Assembly: GCF_023195535.1 (NCBI RefSeq)
Contig: NZ_JALPNF010000015.1
Span: 1 to 46,383, forward strand
Length of the DNA stretch: 46,383 bases
Direction of reading: 5' to 3'
From: Sphingomonas faeni
Lineage (GTDB): Bacteria; Pseudomonadota; Alphaproteobacteria; Sphingomonadales; Sphingomonadaceae
Under the pieces are notes generated by a model. The model did no database searches. It saw nothing but the letters and a program-made list of their open reading frames with translations, and was not told where the DNA came from. A program made the position numbers and the translations under genes. Numbering within the stretch: the stretch's first letter is position 1; every line of letters begins with the position of its first letter. Shown piece by piece: positions 22,275 to 33,759 of this stretch.

Positions 22275-23950
22275 GGACCGATCCGTCGGCACGCGTTCGC
22301 TGTGCAATCTACACGCGCAAATCGAGCGACGAGGGACTGGAGCAGGCATTCAACAGCCTGGACGCGCAGCGTGAGGCCTGTGCCGCCTATATCCTCAGCC
22401 AGACGTCGGAAGGGTGGACCGCGCTGCCGGAAATTTATGACGATGGCGGCCTGTCAGGCGGTACGCTTCAGCGCCCTGCCCTGCAGCGCCTGCTCGCCGA
22501 AGTCGGGGCCGGCCGTGTCGACATTATCGTTGTGTACAAGGTCGACCGACTGACCCGCTCGCTGCTCGACTTCTCGAAGCTGGTCGAGGCGTTCGATGCG
22601 TCGAACACCTCGTTCGTCTCGGTCACCCAGTCGTTCAACACGACGACCAGCATGGGACGACTGACCCTCAACATGCTGCTATCGTTCGCGCAGTTCGAGC
22701 GCGAGGTTACCGCCGAGCGGATCCGCGACAAGATCGCGGCGTCCAAGGCCAAGGGCATGTGGATGGGCGGTACGCCGCCGCTTGGCTATGCACCCGATGG
22801 CCGCAGCCTTAGCATCATCGACGACCATGCCGCCGTCATTCGTGACATCTACTGGCGCTATCTCGACCTCGGCAATGTCCGAAGCGTTCAGCAGGCGCTG
22901 GAGGCCGAGGGCATTCGCACGCCTGTGCGGACCATGACCACGACCGGGCGCATCTTCGGTGGCGTGCCTTTCGGGCGGGGGCAGATCTACTCGATCCTCA
23001 AATGCGCGACCTATGTCGGCGACGTCGTCCACCGGGGCCACATCTATGCCGGGCTCCAGCCGGCGATCATCGAACGCGAGACGTGGGACAAGGTGCAAGC
23101 GCTGCTCACCGACAACCGACAGGGCGTGAAGACCCGCATCTGCGCAGCACGCCCGAGCCTGCTAGCCGGGCTTCTCGAGGACGGCGCTGGCGCACCGCTC
23201 GTTGCCACCCATGCGGTCAAGGGCAAGGTCCGCTACCGCTACTATATCAGCCGTGCTCTTCAGACCGGCACGGCGAGTGCGGGCATGCGAATTCCGGCAC
23301 GGGAGATCGAGACGGCGGTCACCAGTCGCATCACCGCGCTATTCGTCGATCCGCTGGCGCTTGCCGCCACCGCATGGTTCGATGTTGCTGCTACCGATAT
23401 CGCCGCGTACGCCGAGCGTTGCACCGACCTTGGCACAATTTTTCAAGGCAACGCTCGCATGCTGCTCCCTGAGTTTGTCGAGCGTGTCCGGGTGCATGAC
23501 GCGCGCATCGAGATCGTCTGCCGCCCGGTTGCGCTAGCCATCCTGCTCGGGATCCCTACCGCTCAAGATGCGCCGCCAACCGTTTCCATCATCTCCGACG
23601 TCCGGCTGACGCGGTCCGGGCATGCCATGCGACTGGTCCACGACAATGGCGCACCGCTCGCGACGGCGGCGCCGGACGGGTCACTTTTCAAGCTCCTCCT
23701 CAAAGCCCGCGGCTGGTGGGCGCAGCTCCGTAACGGCGAGATCGATATCAAGCGGCTGGCCGAACAAGAGGGCGTCAATCCGTCTTATGTCACGCGCATC
23801 GTGCGGCTGGCGTTTCTCGCGCCGGAGGTGGTCGAGGCGATTCTGGCGGGGCGATGCCGGGTCGCGATCGATGGAACATCGCTCACCGCCACCGGAGCCG
23901 TTCCGGCGCTATGGCCGGACCAGGTGCGGATGTTGCTGCCGGCTAGGTAG
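22271..23950 (+). CDS. Large serine recombinase (resolvase/integrase family)
   Basis: This 559-residue recombinase has the N-terminal catalytic domain of serine recombinases: Y-x-R-x-S with Ser18 in YTRKSSDEGL, then DDGGLSGGTLQRPALQRLL, YKVDRLTRSLLDF and FAQFEREVTAERIRDKIAAS. A recombinase domain (KGMWMGGTPPLGY, then about 200-300) and a zinc-ribbon-like or coiled region follow. Large serine recombinases move or invert DNA between short att sites without host factors. The usual Cys-rich zinc ribbon is not obvious, as in many relatives of this alphaproteobacterial trio. It overlaps the DUF2924 gene by four bases. Confidence 0.92.
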   Translation: MRTDPSARVRCAIYTRKSSDEGLEQAFNSLDAQREACAAYILSQTSEGWTALPEIYDDGGLSGGTLQRPALQRLLAEVGAGRVDIIVVYKVDRLTRSLLDFSKLVEAFDASNTSFVSVTQSFNTTTSMGRLTLNMLLSFAQFEREVTAERIRDKIAASKAKGMWMGGTPPLGYAPDGRSLSIIDDHAAVIRDIYWRYLDLGNVRSVQQALEAEGIRTPVRTMTTTGRIFGGVPFGRGQIYSILKCATYVGDVVHRGHIYAGLQPAIIERETWDKVQALLTDNRQGVKTRICAARPSLLAGLLEDGAGAPLVATHAVKGKVRYRYYISRALQTGTASAGMRIPAREIETAVTSRITALFVDPLALAATAWFDVAATDIAAYAERCTDLGTIFQGNARMLLPEFVERVRVHDARIEIVCRPVALAILLGIPTAQDAPPTVSIISDVRLTRSGHAMRLVHDNGAPLATAAPDGSLFKLLLKARGWWAQLRNGEIDIKRLAEQEGVNPSYVTRIVRLAFLAPEVVEAILAGRCRVAIDGTSLTATGAVPALWPDQVRMLLPAR

Positions 23951-24074
23951 ATGACGACCAGAAGACCCAATTACGGTCATTCAGCGACATGCTCGCGCTT
24001 CCCGAAATGAGACATTCATGCATCTTTATGCGGACCGACTTTAGGTGCTGCCCGTGCGGGAAGTGCGGACGCGC

Positions 24075-24237
24075 TAGAAGACGCAGATGACCAGCATGCT
24101 TCTTCAGGTCGCCGTCGAAAAAGACTGACTTCGTAATCTCAATCTCAAGCCGGTCGGGCGCCAAACCACTACGCGCTATCGTGATGTTCGGGCAAATCTC
24201 CAAGCATTCCTGCGCAAATTGCTCTAAGACTGTCCTC
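24075..24237 (-). pseudogene. EAL-domain fragment
   Basis: A minus-strand frame reads ARSGLAPDRLEIEITKSVFF then DGDLKKHAGHLRLLA, matching the stretch of EAL phosphodiesterases before the DDFGTG motif (SGLPPxRLELEITES). It ends there, and no EAL or DDFGTG is left. The fragment sits between the recombinase gene and the oxyR gene, next to the likely edge of the module. It looks like the remains of a gene cut by insertion or deletion. Confidence 0.5.
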
Positions 24238-25128
24238 GTGCCTAATGTCGTAACCCCGTCGCTGCGCCAACTGCGCTACCTGGTAGAGCTTCGTGAGACC
24301 GGCCATTTTGGTCGAGCCGCGGCGGCCTTAGGTGTCGGGCAATCGACCTTGTCGTCGGGCATCGCCGAACTCGAACGGCTAATCGGAATGCAGCTCGTCG
24401 AGAGAACGCAACGCTCGCTGCGGTTCACCGATATTGGTGAGGCTTTCGTCCTGAGAGCGCGTAGCGTTCTTGACGCTACATCAGCGCTGACCGATTTCGC
24501 CATTGCCGCGGCAAAGCCGCTTACTGGCACCCTTCGCCTCGGTATCATTCCAACGGTCGCGCCATTTCTTCTGCCGCGCGCACTTGGCGCGTTGCGGGTG
24601 GAGTTCCCGCAGTTGGAGCTACGGGTCCGGGAGATGACGAGCGAACGTGCGTGTGCCGAGCTGTATCGCGGTGTTCTCGACGCGGTGATTCTCGCGCTGC
24701 CATATGATTGCGGCAAGGTGGACTATGTCGAGATCATGCAAGACCCATTGTTACTCGCTACCCCGCGGCAGGGGGTCTCACCATTGCTCGACCCACAAAC
24801 TCTCCTGTTGCTGGAAGACGGGCACTGCCTGAACGATCACGGCTTGATTGGCTGCGGCCTGCCAAAGGCCCGCCCGTCGGCGATGGTAGCGACATCCCTT
24901 CATACGCTAGTGGAGCTTGTAGAAGCAGGCTTGGGGACGACCTTCCTGCCCCAAATGGCCGTAGACGCCGGACTGATAGACGGTCGACGCATTGACACGA
25001 CGCCACTGCCATCAAGGGCGGACCGGAAGGTCGTGCTGGCATGGCGTCTTGGCAGCGGCCGCGGGGACGACATGCGCGCCCTGGCGCAGACGATCCAGAA
25101 TAGCCTTCCACTCGATAACGACCGATAG
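24238..25128 (+). CDS. oxyR: OxyR-type LysR regulator (hydrogen peroxide sensor)
   Basis: A LysR-family protein of 296 residues from the GTG start at 24238. The N-terminal HTH reads TPSLRQLRYLVELRETGHFG then RAAAALGVGQSTLSSGIAEL. The OxyR hallmark LLEDGHCLNDH carries redox Cys197, and a second Cys206 follows nine residues later (IGCG), the same spacing as Cys199/Cys208 of E. coli. The segment TSLHTLVELVEAGLGTTFLP is also OxyR-like. Longer starts (24181, 24184) would run into the EAL remnant. It lies just upstream of katG on the same strand, its expected target. Confidence 0.9.
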   Translation: MPNVVTPSLRQLRYLVELRETGHFGRAAAALGVGQSTLSSGIAELERLIGMQLVERTQRSLRFTDIGEAFVLRARSVLDATSALTDFAIAAAKPLTGTLRLGIIPTVAPFLLPRALGALRVEFPQLELRVREMTSERACAELYRGVLDAVILALPYDCGKVDYVEIMQDPLLLATPRQGVSPLLDPQTLLLLEDGHCLNDHGLIGCGLPKARPSAMVATSLHTLVELVEAGLGTTFLPQMAVDAGLIDGRRIDTTPLPSRADRKVVLAWRLGSGRGDDMRALAQTIQNSLPLDNDR

Positions 25129-25348
25129 GCTCGCCTCCGGAATGGCCATAATAGCAGAAAATCCACGACACCGTGCCTTGGTACCGCGGTAGTTTATGAT
25201 GTGGTTCCGAGGCAGTATCTCGTCGAAGGTGTCTCGTACGCTGTAACCGCAACATCCATCGGCGTAACTGGTATCACCGCCGATATCATGGCGTATGCAC
25301 GCGCTGTCCGAGAAATCGTCAGACAGCCGCCTGTGATCGACCGAAGTG

Positions 25349-25372
25349 ATCGATATTTCCCGAATAATCGAT
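25349..25372. promoter_or_regulatory. Candidate OxyR operator upstream of katG
   Basis: The sequence ATCGATATTTCCCGAATAATCGAT is an imperfect inverted repeat (ATCGAT ends, ATT/AAT inner match, about 12-base centre). LysR regulators bind such T-N11-A type symmetric sites. It lies 70 bases before the katG start. A second small symmetric element ggacaaatgtcc follows at 25374-25385. The rest of the 25129-25442 gap holds no supported gene. Confidence 0.5.
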
Positions 25373-25442
25373 TGGACAAATGTCCTTCAGATCCGGCATC
25401 ATAATCGCAATACGATCGCCCCTATTAAACGAGGACGCCAAA

Positions 25443-27668
<2,226 letters not shown>

Positions 27669-28291
27669 ACTATGTTGGTGTGCGGATAGGCCGTGGTCAT
27701 CTGGCCAAGGACTCAGAAAACCACAGCTTATCCGCCCTGACCTCAGTTACACGATATAAGCTCTAATCGCCTCAATGTCTGGTGCCATTGGCTTCAACGT
27801 CCGTGCCCGAGTAAATATTGCTACGGCCAGTGCTGGGTTACGTCCTAAGCAATACAGAAAGACCTTAAGATACGTGCACATACCCCGCCGGGCAGGGTAT
27901 ATGACCCACTTGGTAACGTTGACCCGGCCTCTAGCGCTGCTGAAAACCTGCCATCTGTTCAGCGTCCGTTTCGGCTTGGGATCGCCTGAATGGCATGGCG
28001 TCTGTTCCCCTGAACTGAGCAGAGGCAGGCGTCGAGCAGTACCGGCGCTGTCGTGACTGTTCCAAGCGACCGGTGTGTCGGAAGCTATTAAAGCTTCTTA
28101 AAGCGATACCGTAGGAAAGTGGCGGCGGTACGCGCAGTGACAAGGCGTGATGGAAAGCCGCGCCAGCGTATTGCGGATATTATCAGGACCGGTCGGACGC
28201 TCGACGCGAGCTCGGTGGGAGCGCTTACGACAGCAACCTATGCCCCCTCCCCATGGCAGGGGGCGCAATCACTGATCTGGTAGGAGCTGCT
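27669..28291. other. Intergenic stretch after katG
   Basis: No gene is supported. Visible structure: an imperfect inverted repeat (gcggata 27682-27688 with tatccgc 27729-27735 plus a partial inner arm), probably the katG terminator region although without a T-run, and a palindromic atacccc...agggtat element (27880-27900). A 93-codon plus frame (27775-28056) has no ribosome binding site or known motif. Confidence 0.45.
28242..28264 (-). terminator. Possible terminator of the 88-residue gene
   Basis: The arms gccccct (28242-28248) and agggggc (28258-28264) pair over 7 bp with a 9-base loop, 28 bases beyond the stop of the minus-strand gene. No T-run follows, so this is only a weak candidate. 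Confidence 0.3.
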
Positions 28292-28558
28292 TCAATGCTC
28301 GTTGGAGTGTCGGTCTTCGGCCGGCGTGTAGTAGCGCGCGATATCTGCTTCGGTTAGCGTATGACCGCTCGATTCTTCGACAAGCGCGGCGATTTCGCCA
28401 TCGGTCCTGCCAGCGTCGCGCAACTGCTCGATCTCGTCGCTTACCATGTTGATGAAGGCGGGCACCGGGAACCGTTCCTCGCCTAGGCCCAGCGCGTCGC
28501 GCATGTGCTTTTGAGCACGTAAGGCTTCGGGAAGCGTGAACGCGATATCGTTAGCCAT
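28292..28558 (-). CDS. Conserved small protein of unknown function (88 residues)
   Basis: The product MANDIAFTLPEALRAQKHMR then DALGLGEERFPVPAFINMVS is a mostly helical acidic protein with SSGHTLTEADIARYYT near the end. The helix pattern GRTDGEIAALVEESSGHTLT is like that in other small sphingomonad proteins that accompany stress genes. AAAGG sits eight bases before the ATG. It lies 65 bases downstream of the DUF892 gene on the same strand, so it may be co-transcribed; a GTCGGGG/CCCCGAC hairpin (28590-28613) lies in between. Confidence 0.7.
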   Translation of the reverse strand: MANDIAFTLPEALRAQKHMRDALGLGEERFPVPAFINMVSDEIEQLRDAGRTDGEIAALVEESSGHTLTEADIARYYTPAEDRHSNEH

Positions 28559-28623
28559 TGAACGTGCCTTTCATAGAAGCTGGATAATGGTCGGGGAGCA
28601 TCGGCCCCCCGACGCCGAAACGC

Positions 28624-29139
28624 TTAGGCGGTAACTGCTTCCGCCTTGGCGTTCACGCTTGACGTTGCCATCGCCGTCAGCTTGTCGTCGGTCGCATATT
28701 CCTCATCGAGCGTCTCTTTCAGGATCGCTGCAATATCGGTGCGGCCGAGCTGGTTCGCCCAAGCGATTAGCGTACCGTACCGGGTGATCTCGTAATGCTC
28801 GACCGCCTGTGCCGACGCGATCAGCGCGGCGTCGAGCACTGCCTTGTCCTCGATCTCACCGGCGACTTCGTTGGCTTCCTTGATGATGCCGTCGATCGCA
28901 GGGCAGGTCACAGCCTTCGCCTTCTCGCCGAGCAGGTCGAAGATGCTCTCGAGGCGCGTGATTTGCCCTTCCGTCTCACGCAGATGGGTTTCGAAACCCT
29001 GCTTCAGGGCTGGCGCCGTTGCCTTGTCGACCATCTTCGGCAACGCCTTGGTAATCTGGTTTTCCGCGTAATATACGTCCTGCAGCTGGTGCAGGAACAG
29101 GTCGTCGAACGTCACGATGTCTTTGGAAAACAGGCCCAT
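28624..29139 (-). CDS. DUF892 ferritin-like protein (YciE/YciF family)
   Basis: The 171-residue protein starts MGLFSKDIVTFDDLFLHQLQ and shows the DUF892 features: DVYYAENQITKALPKM, then LRETEGQITRLESIFDLLGE and CPAIDGIIKEANEV. This is a four-helix ferritin-like bundle with Glu and His residues suited to bind two metal ions. Family members are stress-induced in many bacteria, often under the general stress response in alphaproteobacteria; the chemistry is unknown. The start at 29139 has GAGGACACAATC in front. A TATAGT element with CTGAAC 16 bases upstream (minus strand) is a possible promoter. Confidence 0.92.
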   Translation of the reverse strand: MGLFSKDIVTFDDLFLHQLQDVYYAENQITKALPKMVDKATAPALKQGFETHLRETEGQITRLESIFDLLGEKAKAVTCPAIDGIIKEANEVAGEIEDKAVLDAALIASAQAVEHYEITRYGTLIAWANQLGRTDIAAILKETLDEEYATDDKLTAMATSSVNAKAEAVTA

Positions 29140-29421
29140 GATTGTGTCCTCGCTGAGCGGATAGCGCCGAAACAGACTGCTCCGGCACCGCCGCAACGCG
29201 CCGACTATAGGGTAAGTTTCGTTCGGTTCAGTGCAGCCTTTATGCACGTCCGATCGGTGCCGGCTTCACTATTCTTGATGCCGATCCGGTCATGGATCGG
29301 CTTGACCAGGCCGGCATTCGAAACAGGTGCAGATCACAGCGATCACGCGCTTCGCTGTTTGCAGAAGTGGTGGCGAGTACCCCCTGCCGGCTATGCACTC
29401 GCTTGCAGAGAAGTCAGCGGG

Positions 29422-29919
29422 CTATAGATTTGCCTGCTCGGCGACCGGCAGCTCTGCGTCCGGACCATAATAGAGCTTGGCGCAGTCGTCGCGAAGGCAC
29501 CCTCCCTCGATGACTATGTCGTCACGGCAGGCGTCGCCGGTGAACGCCAGCGTGTCGACGTGCTGTGCTTTGAAATACATCTCGTGAACATCATCACGAC
29601 CTGCCCCGTAAACGACGCGGCCGACCTTCGACCAGATCGACGCCATCGTGCACATGCCGCAGGGCTGCAGCGTAGAATAGAGCGTCGCACCACGCAGTTC
29701 CAAATCCCCAGTGCTTTCACACGCCCGTCGGATTGCCATCATTTCCGCATGCGCCGTCGCGTCCGGCAATTCCTTCGTCTGGTTGCGCTCGCCCGCGATA
29801 ACCTTGCCGTCGAGCACAATCACGCAACCCAGCGGCGAGGTCGAGGGATCGGATCCCTTCGATCGGGCGATCGCGATGGCTTCGTGCATCCAGTGTTCGT
29901 CATCTTGGGTCATCGTCAT
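29422..29919 (-). CDS. Zinc-dependent nucleoside/nucleobase deaminase (CMP/dCMP-type)
   Basis: A 165-residue cytidine-deaminase-like enzyme. The zinc site is HAE (His57, Glu59 as proton shuttle) in ATAHAEMMAIRR, and PCGMC (Cys87, Cys90) in LQPCGMCTMASIWSK. The substrate could be guanine, cytosine or a related base; the sequence does not tell. It lacks the features of tRNA adenosine deaminase TadA beyond the common core, so a free-base or nucleoside deaminase is more likely. GGGAG lies right before the ATG; an ATG two codons later is also possible. Confidence 0.85.
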   Translation of the reverse strand: MTMTQDDEHWMHEAIAIARSKGSDPSTSPLGCVIVLDGKVIAGERNQTKELPDATAHAEMMAIRRACESTGDLELRGATLYSTLQPCGMCTMASIWSKVGRVVYGAGRDDVHEMYFKAQHVDTLAFTGDACRDDIVIEGGCLRDDCAKLYYGPDAELPVAEQANL

Positions 29920-30318
29920 GGCTCCCGGTTACGGTCGCACAACGCGTAGCAGACACAATGGATCGTTCGGCGCGGTCGTCCTCGAATACCATGGATAGCC
30001 GAACGCTACCGTTCATTGCTACGGGTCGTGAAGACGAGCCCACGCCGTTGACCACCGCGGTCCTGTCCTCGGTCGACAAGCACAAACCGGAACCGCCTCA
30101 GGGTTCAACAGCGCGATAGCGCGGACGGCCGGGGTGATCGTGACCGCGCTTGCAGGAGCGGTGATCGCGCAGACCGGCGCGGCTCTTGTCGAGAGGTTCC
30201 GGTGGGCGGCGATTCCTAGCAGTGGCGCTGGCCGTCGCTTCGAGTTGCGTCGCGTTCGCTACCCTTGGATCGCTGCGTCCCGCGCGGGGGGCTTGATAGC
30301 GGACGCCTGATATCGAAA
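29920..30318. other. Intergenic stretch between deaminase and MsrBA genes
   Basis: No gene is supported. A 42-codon plus ORF (29991-30119) is followed by an open frame with a hydrophobic run (GVIVTALAGAVIAQTGAALV), which could be the remains of a small membrane protein, but there is no recognisable family or ribosome binding site. Confidence 0.4.
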
Positions 30319-31296
<978 letters not shown>

Positions 31297-31541
31297 GAGT
31301 CTGATGTGGTGCGCTGCCAGGCAGCTGTCGAGGGCGGCCAGCCCCTTCAACAACAGCGATGGTCCGAGATTCCGGCTCTCGATGACCCGCGGACTCTGAC
31401 ACCTTTTGGGCGGGCTTCAGAACGCACGCCGTCTTGCTTAAAAGACTCATAGTCGGTCATTCCCGGCGCCAATGTCACCATCCAAGATCGGACACTCGTT
31501 AAGGCGCCGCTGCGTGCCTGAGACTCGTCGGTTGCCGACCC

Positions 31542-32005
31542 GCATGCCGACCCACAGGCGACAACCGACCCTACTTGGAGGGCATCGTGTGGATGGCGCG
31601 AATAGGCACGCAGTGGCGGCATTTGCCGGATGAATACCGCAAGTGGAACATCGTGTTCCGGCGGTATAGTCGCTGGATCGTGACGGGTGTGTTCGGAGCC
31701 ATTCTGGATACCCTCGCCGCTTTCGTCGAGCGGGATGCCAGTGTGGACATGATCGATAGAACTGTAGTCCGGGCCTGTCATTGCGCCGCCGGAATAAAAA
31801 AGGGATCAGGAATTGGAGGGACTCGTTCGCTGGCGAGGCGACTTTGCGACCCAGCCGCACGCGCGCTGCGATAGCTAAGGAAGACCGCTATGTTTCATCC
31901 TGACACCGGGGCAAGCCCATTATTTGAAGGGGTTCAGGCCCCTGTTCGGGATGATAGCTGACCGAATAGAGCCTCCGCTTGCCGATCAGGGACTGATGAA
32001 AAGTT
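31542..32005 (+). pseudogene. IS5-family transposase remnant
   Basis: The plus strand encodes RPYLEGIVWMARIGTQWRHL then PDEYRKWNIVFRRYSRW and DRTVVRACHCAAGIKKGSG, an IS5-type (IS427-like) start. After a frameshift near 31805 the sequence continues GLVRWRGDFATQPHARCD, then an in-frame TAA, then GRPLCFILTPGQAHYLKGFR and PLFGMIADR. Both the 5' end and the DDE 3' end are missing. Damage includes at least one frameshift and one stop. It lies directly upstream of the paoABC-type operon and may have replaced its natural promoter region. Confidence 0.85.
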
Positions 32006-32131
32006 CAACCTTGCGGCGTCTACGCGCTTCGAAGACGGCAACCGCTTATTGGCCGATCTAAGTGCTTTGGCTAAGCATCTGTTTCGGCTACAAATGTCTA
32101 ATACGGCGAGTGCCCGTCCGGAGACTTTCTG

Positions 32132-32740
32132 ATGCCTGATATGGAGCACTTGCTGGGCGTGCCTTTGACACGGCGCACCGCGCTCGGGGGTACCGCCGCG
32201 CTTACAGCGTCCGGCCTTATTTCCGAGAGCGATCCGGCGGTTGCCGCACCGCTCCGCAAGCCTGTGGGCACCCGCTTGGCGATCCGGACAACGGTCAACG
32301 GCAAGGCGGTACCGGTAGAGATCGATGTGCGGACATCGTTGCTTGACCTGTTGCGGGAGCAACTGCACCTGACTGGCGCCAAGAAAGGCTGTGACCATGG
32401 CCAATGCGGCGCGTGTACCGTTCACGTCGACGGTCAGCGCGTAGCATCCTGCTTAACGCTAGCGGCCAAGGTCGACGGACGTGCGGTGACGACGATCGAA
32501 GGGCTTGCCGATGGCGAGACGCTGCATCCAATGCAGCAGGCCTTCATCGACCACGACGCACTGCAATGCGGCTATTGTACGCCGGGGCAGATCATGGCGG
32601 CAGTCGCATGCGTTCGCGAAGGCAACGCCACATCGAAGGACCGCATTCGCGAATATATGAGCGGCAACATCTGCCGCTGCGGCGCCTATGTCGGCATCGT
32701 CGCGGCGATCGAGCAGGTTGCGGGAAGGGGGAAAGCCTGA
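32132..32740 (+). CDS. paoA: Aldehyde oxidoreductase 2Fe-2S subunit, PaoA type, with Tat signal
   Basis: This 202-residue protein has a twin-arginine signal (LTRRTALGGTAALTASG, arginines 14-15), so the complex is exported folded to the periplasm. Two iron-sulfur sites follow: plant-type CDHGQCGAC with Cys87, 92, 95 and 107, and the second site CGYC...CRC with Cys146, 149, 181 and 183. It passes electrons from the molybdenum subunit to FAD or an outside acceptor. The stop overlaps the paoB start (TGATG). Order and signal match E. coli PaoABC, which oxidises aromatic aldehydes. Confidence 0.9.
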   Translation: MPDMEHLLGVPLTRRTALGGTAALTASGLISESDPAVAAPLRKPVGTRLAIRTTVNGKAVPVEIDVRTSLLDLLREQLHLTGAKKGCDHGQCGACTVHVDGQRVASCLTLAAKVDGRAVTTIEGLADGETLHPMQQAFIDHDALQCGYCTPGQIMAAVACVREGNATSKDRIREYMSGNICRCGAYVGIVAAIEQVAGRGKA

Positions 32741-33759
32741 TGCGCCCCTTCACCTATGCACGACCCAAAAGCGCCGTAGCGGCAGTCCGGGCCTTCACAG
32801 CAGCGGGAGCCGGTGCGCGTTACATCGCTGGCGGCACTTCCCTCTATGACCTAATGAAGCTCGACATCGAGAAGCCTCAGCATCTTATCGACGTCACCGC
32901 GATCCGAGGGCTCGACGCGATCGAAACAGGAGGCGAGCGGCTCCGCTTCGAGGCGCTAGCACCGATGAGCGCGGTCGCCACCGACAAGGTCGTTCTAAGC
33001 GATTACCCCGTCCTTGCCGAGGCGTTGTGGAAGGCTGCCTCGCAGCAGTTGCGCAACATGGCGACGGTCGGTGGTAACCTGCTCCAGCGGACCCGCTGTC
33101 TGTATTTCCGAAACGGTGCGGGCGGAACGTCGGTTGGCAACACCTACCCGTGCAACAAGCGCGAACCGGGTTCGGGCTGCGCGGCGATCGGCGGGCTCGA
33201 CCGCGGTCAGGCGGTGCTAGGCCAGAGTTCGTCGTGCACCGCCGTCTCGCCTGGCGACTGGCCTGTCGCGCTTGTCGCGCTCGACGCCTATGTCGAAGTG
33301 CTGGGCGCCAGCGGTAGCCGCGCGATCCCGATTGCCGAACTCTATCGCCTACCGGGTAGCACGCCGAACCTGGAGTTCACGCTGCAACCGGGCGAGATGA
33401 TCACGGCGATCGTCGTACCAAAGACGAAGGCCGGCCGGCATTCGACGTATCACAAGATTCGCGACCGCGAGAGCTACGCCTTCGCGCTCGCGTCAGCAGC
33501 GGTCGCGTTGGAGATGGATGGTGACACAGTGACGCGCGCCCGGATCGCACTTGGCGGGGTGGCGACCAAGCCATGGCGGGCGACCACGGCAGAAGCGCTG
33601 CTGGCTGGTAAGCCTCTGACCCCGGCGACCGCACTGGCGGCAGGGCATGCTGCGTTTGCCGATGCCAAAGCTGGCAAACAGAACGGCTTCAAGATCGATC
33701 TTGGTGCGCGAACCGTGGCCGACGCCCTGACTATTGCCGCAGCGAGGAACCGGTCATGA
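32740..33759 (+). CDS. paoB: Aldehyde oxidoreductase FAD subunit, PaoB type, with 4Fe-4S motif
   Basis: The 339-residue protein has the FAD-binding motif ARYIAGGTSLYDLMK (about 26-40) and ATVGGNLLQRTRC. An extra set of cysteines (Cys120, 138, 147, 166; CxxxxKREPGSGC region) is the insert that binds a 4Fe-4S cluster in PaoB and is lacking in ordinary xanthine dehydrogenases. The start ATG at 32740 overlaps the paoA stop; longer frames to the left are inside paoA. Its stop overlaps the next gene by four bases. All three subunits are made from one coupled message. Confidence 0.9.
   Translation: MRPFTYARPKSAVAAVRAFTAAGAGARYIAGGTSLYDLMKLDIEKPQHLIDVTAIRGLDAIETGGERLRFEALAPMSAVATDKVVLSDYPVLAEALWKAASQQLRNMATVGGNLLQRTRCLYFRNGAGGTSVGNTYPCNKREPGSGCAAIGGLDRGQAVLGQSSSCTAVSPGDWPVALVALDAYVEVLGASGSRAIPIAELYRLPGSTPNLEFTLQPGEMITAIVVPKTKAGRHSTYHKIRDRESYAFALASAAVALEMDGDTVTRARIALGGVATKPWRATTAEALLAGKPLTPATALAAGHAAFADAKAGKQNGFKIDLGARTVADALTIAAARNRS

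Noticed and set aside
24181..24237. Longer OxyR N-terminus starting at 24181 or 24184
   Set aside because: The added 18-19 residues do not resemble LysR proteins and overlap the EAL remnant on the other strand.
27775..28056. 93-codon plus-strand ORF after katG
   Set aside because: No ribosome binding site, no motif and poor codon consistency. It spans the palindrome at 27880, so it is treated as chance.
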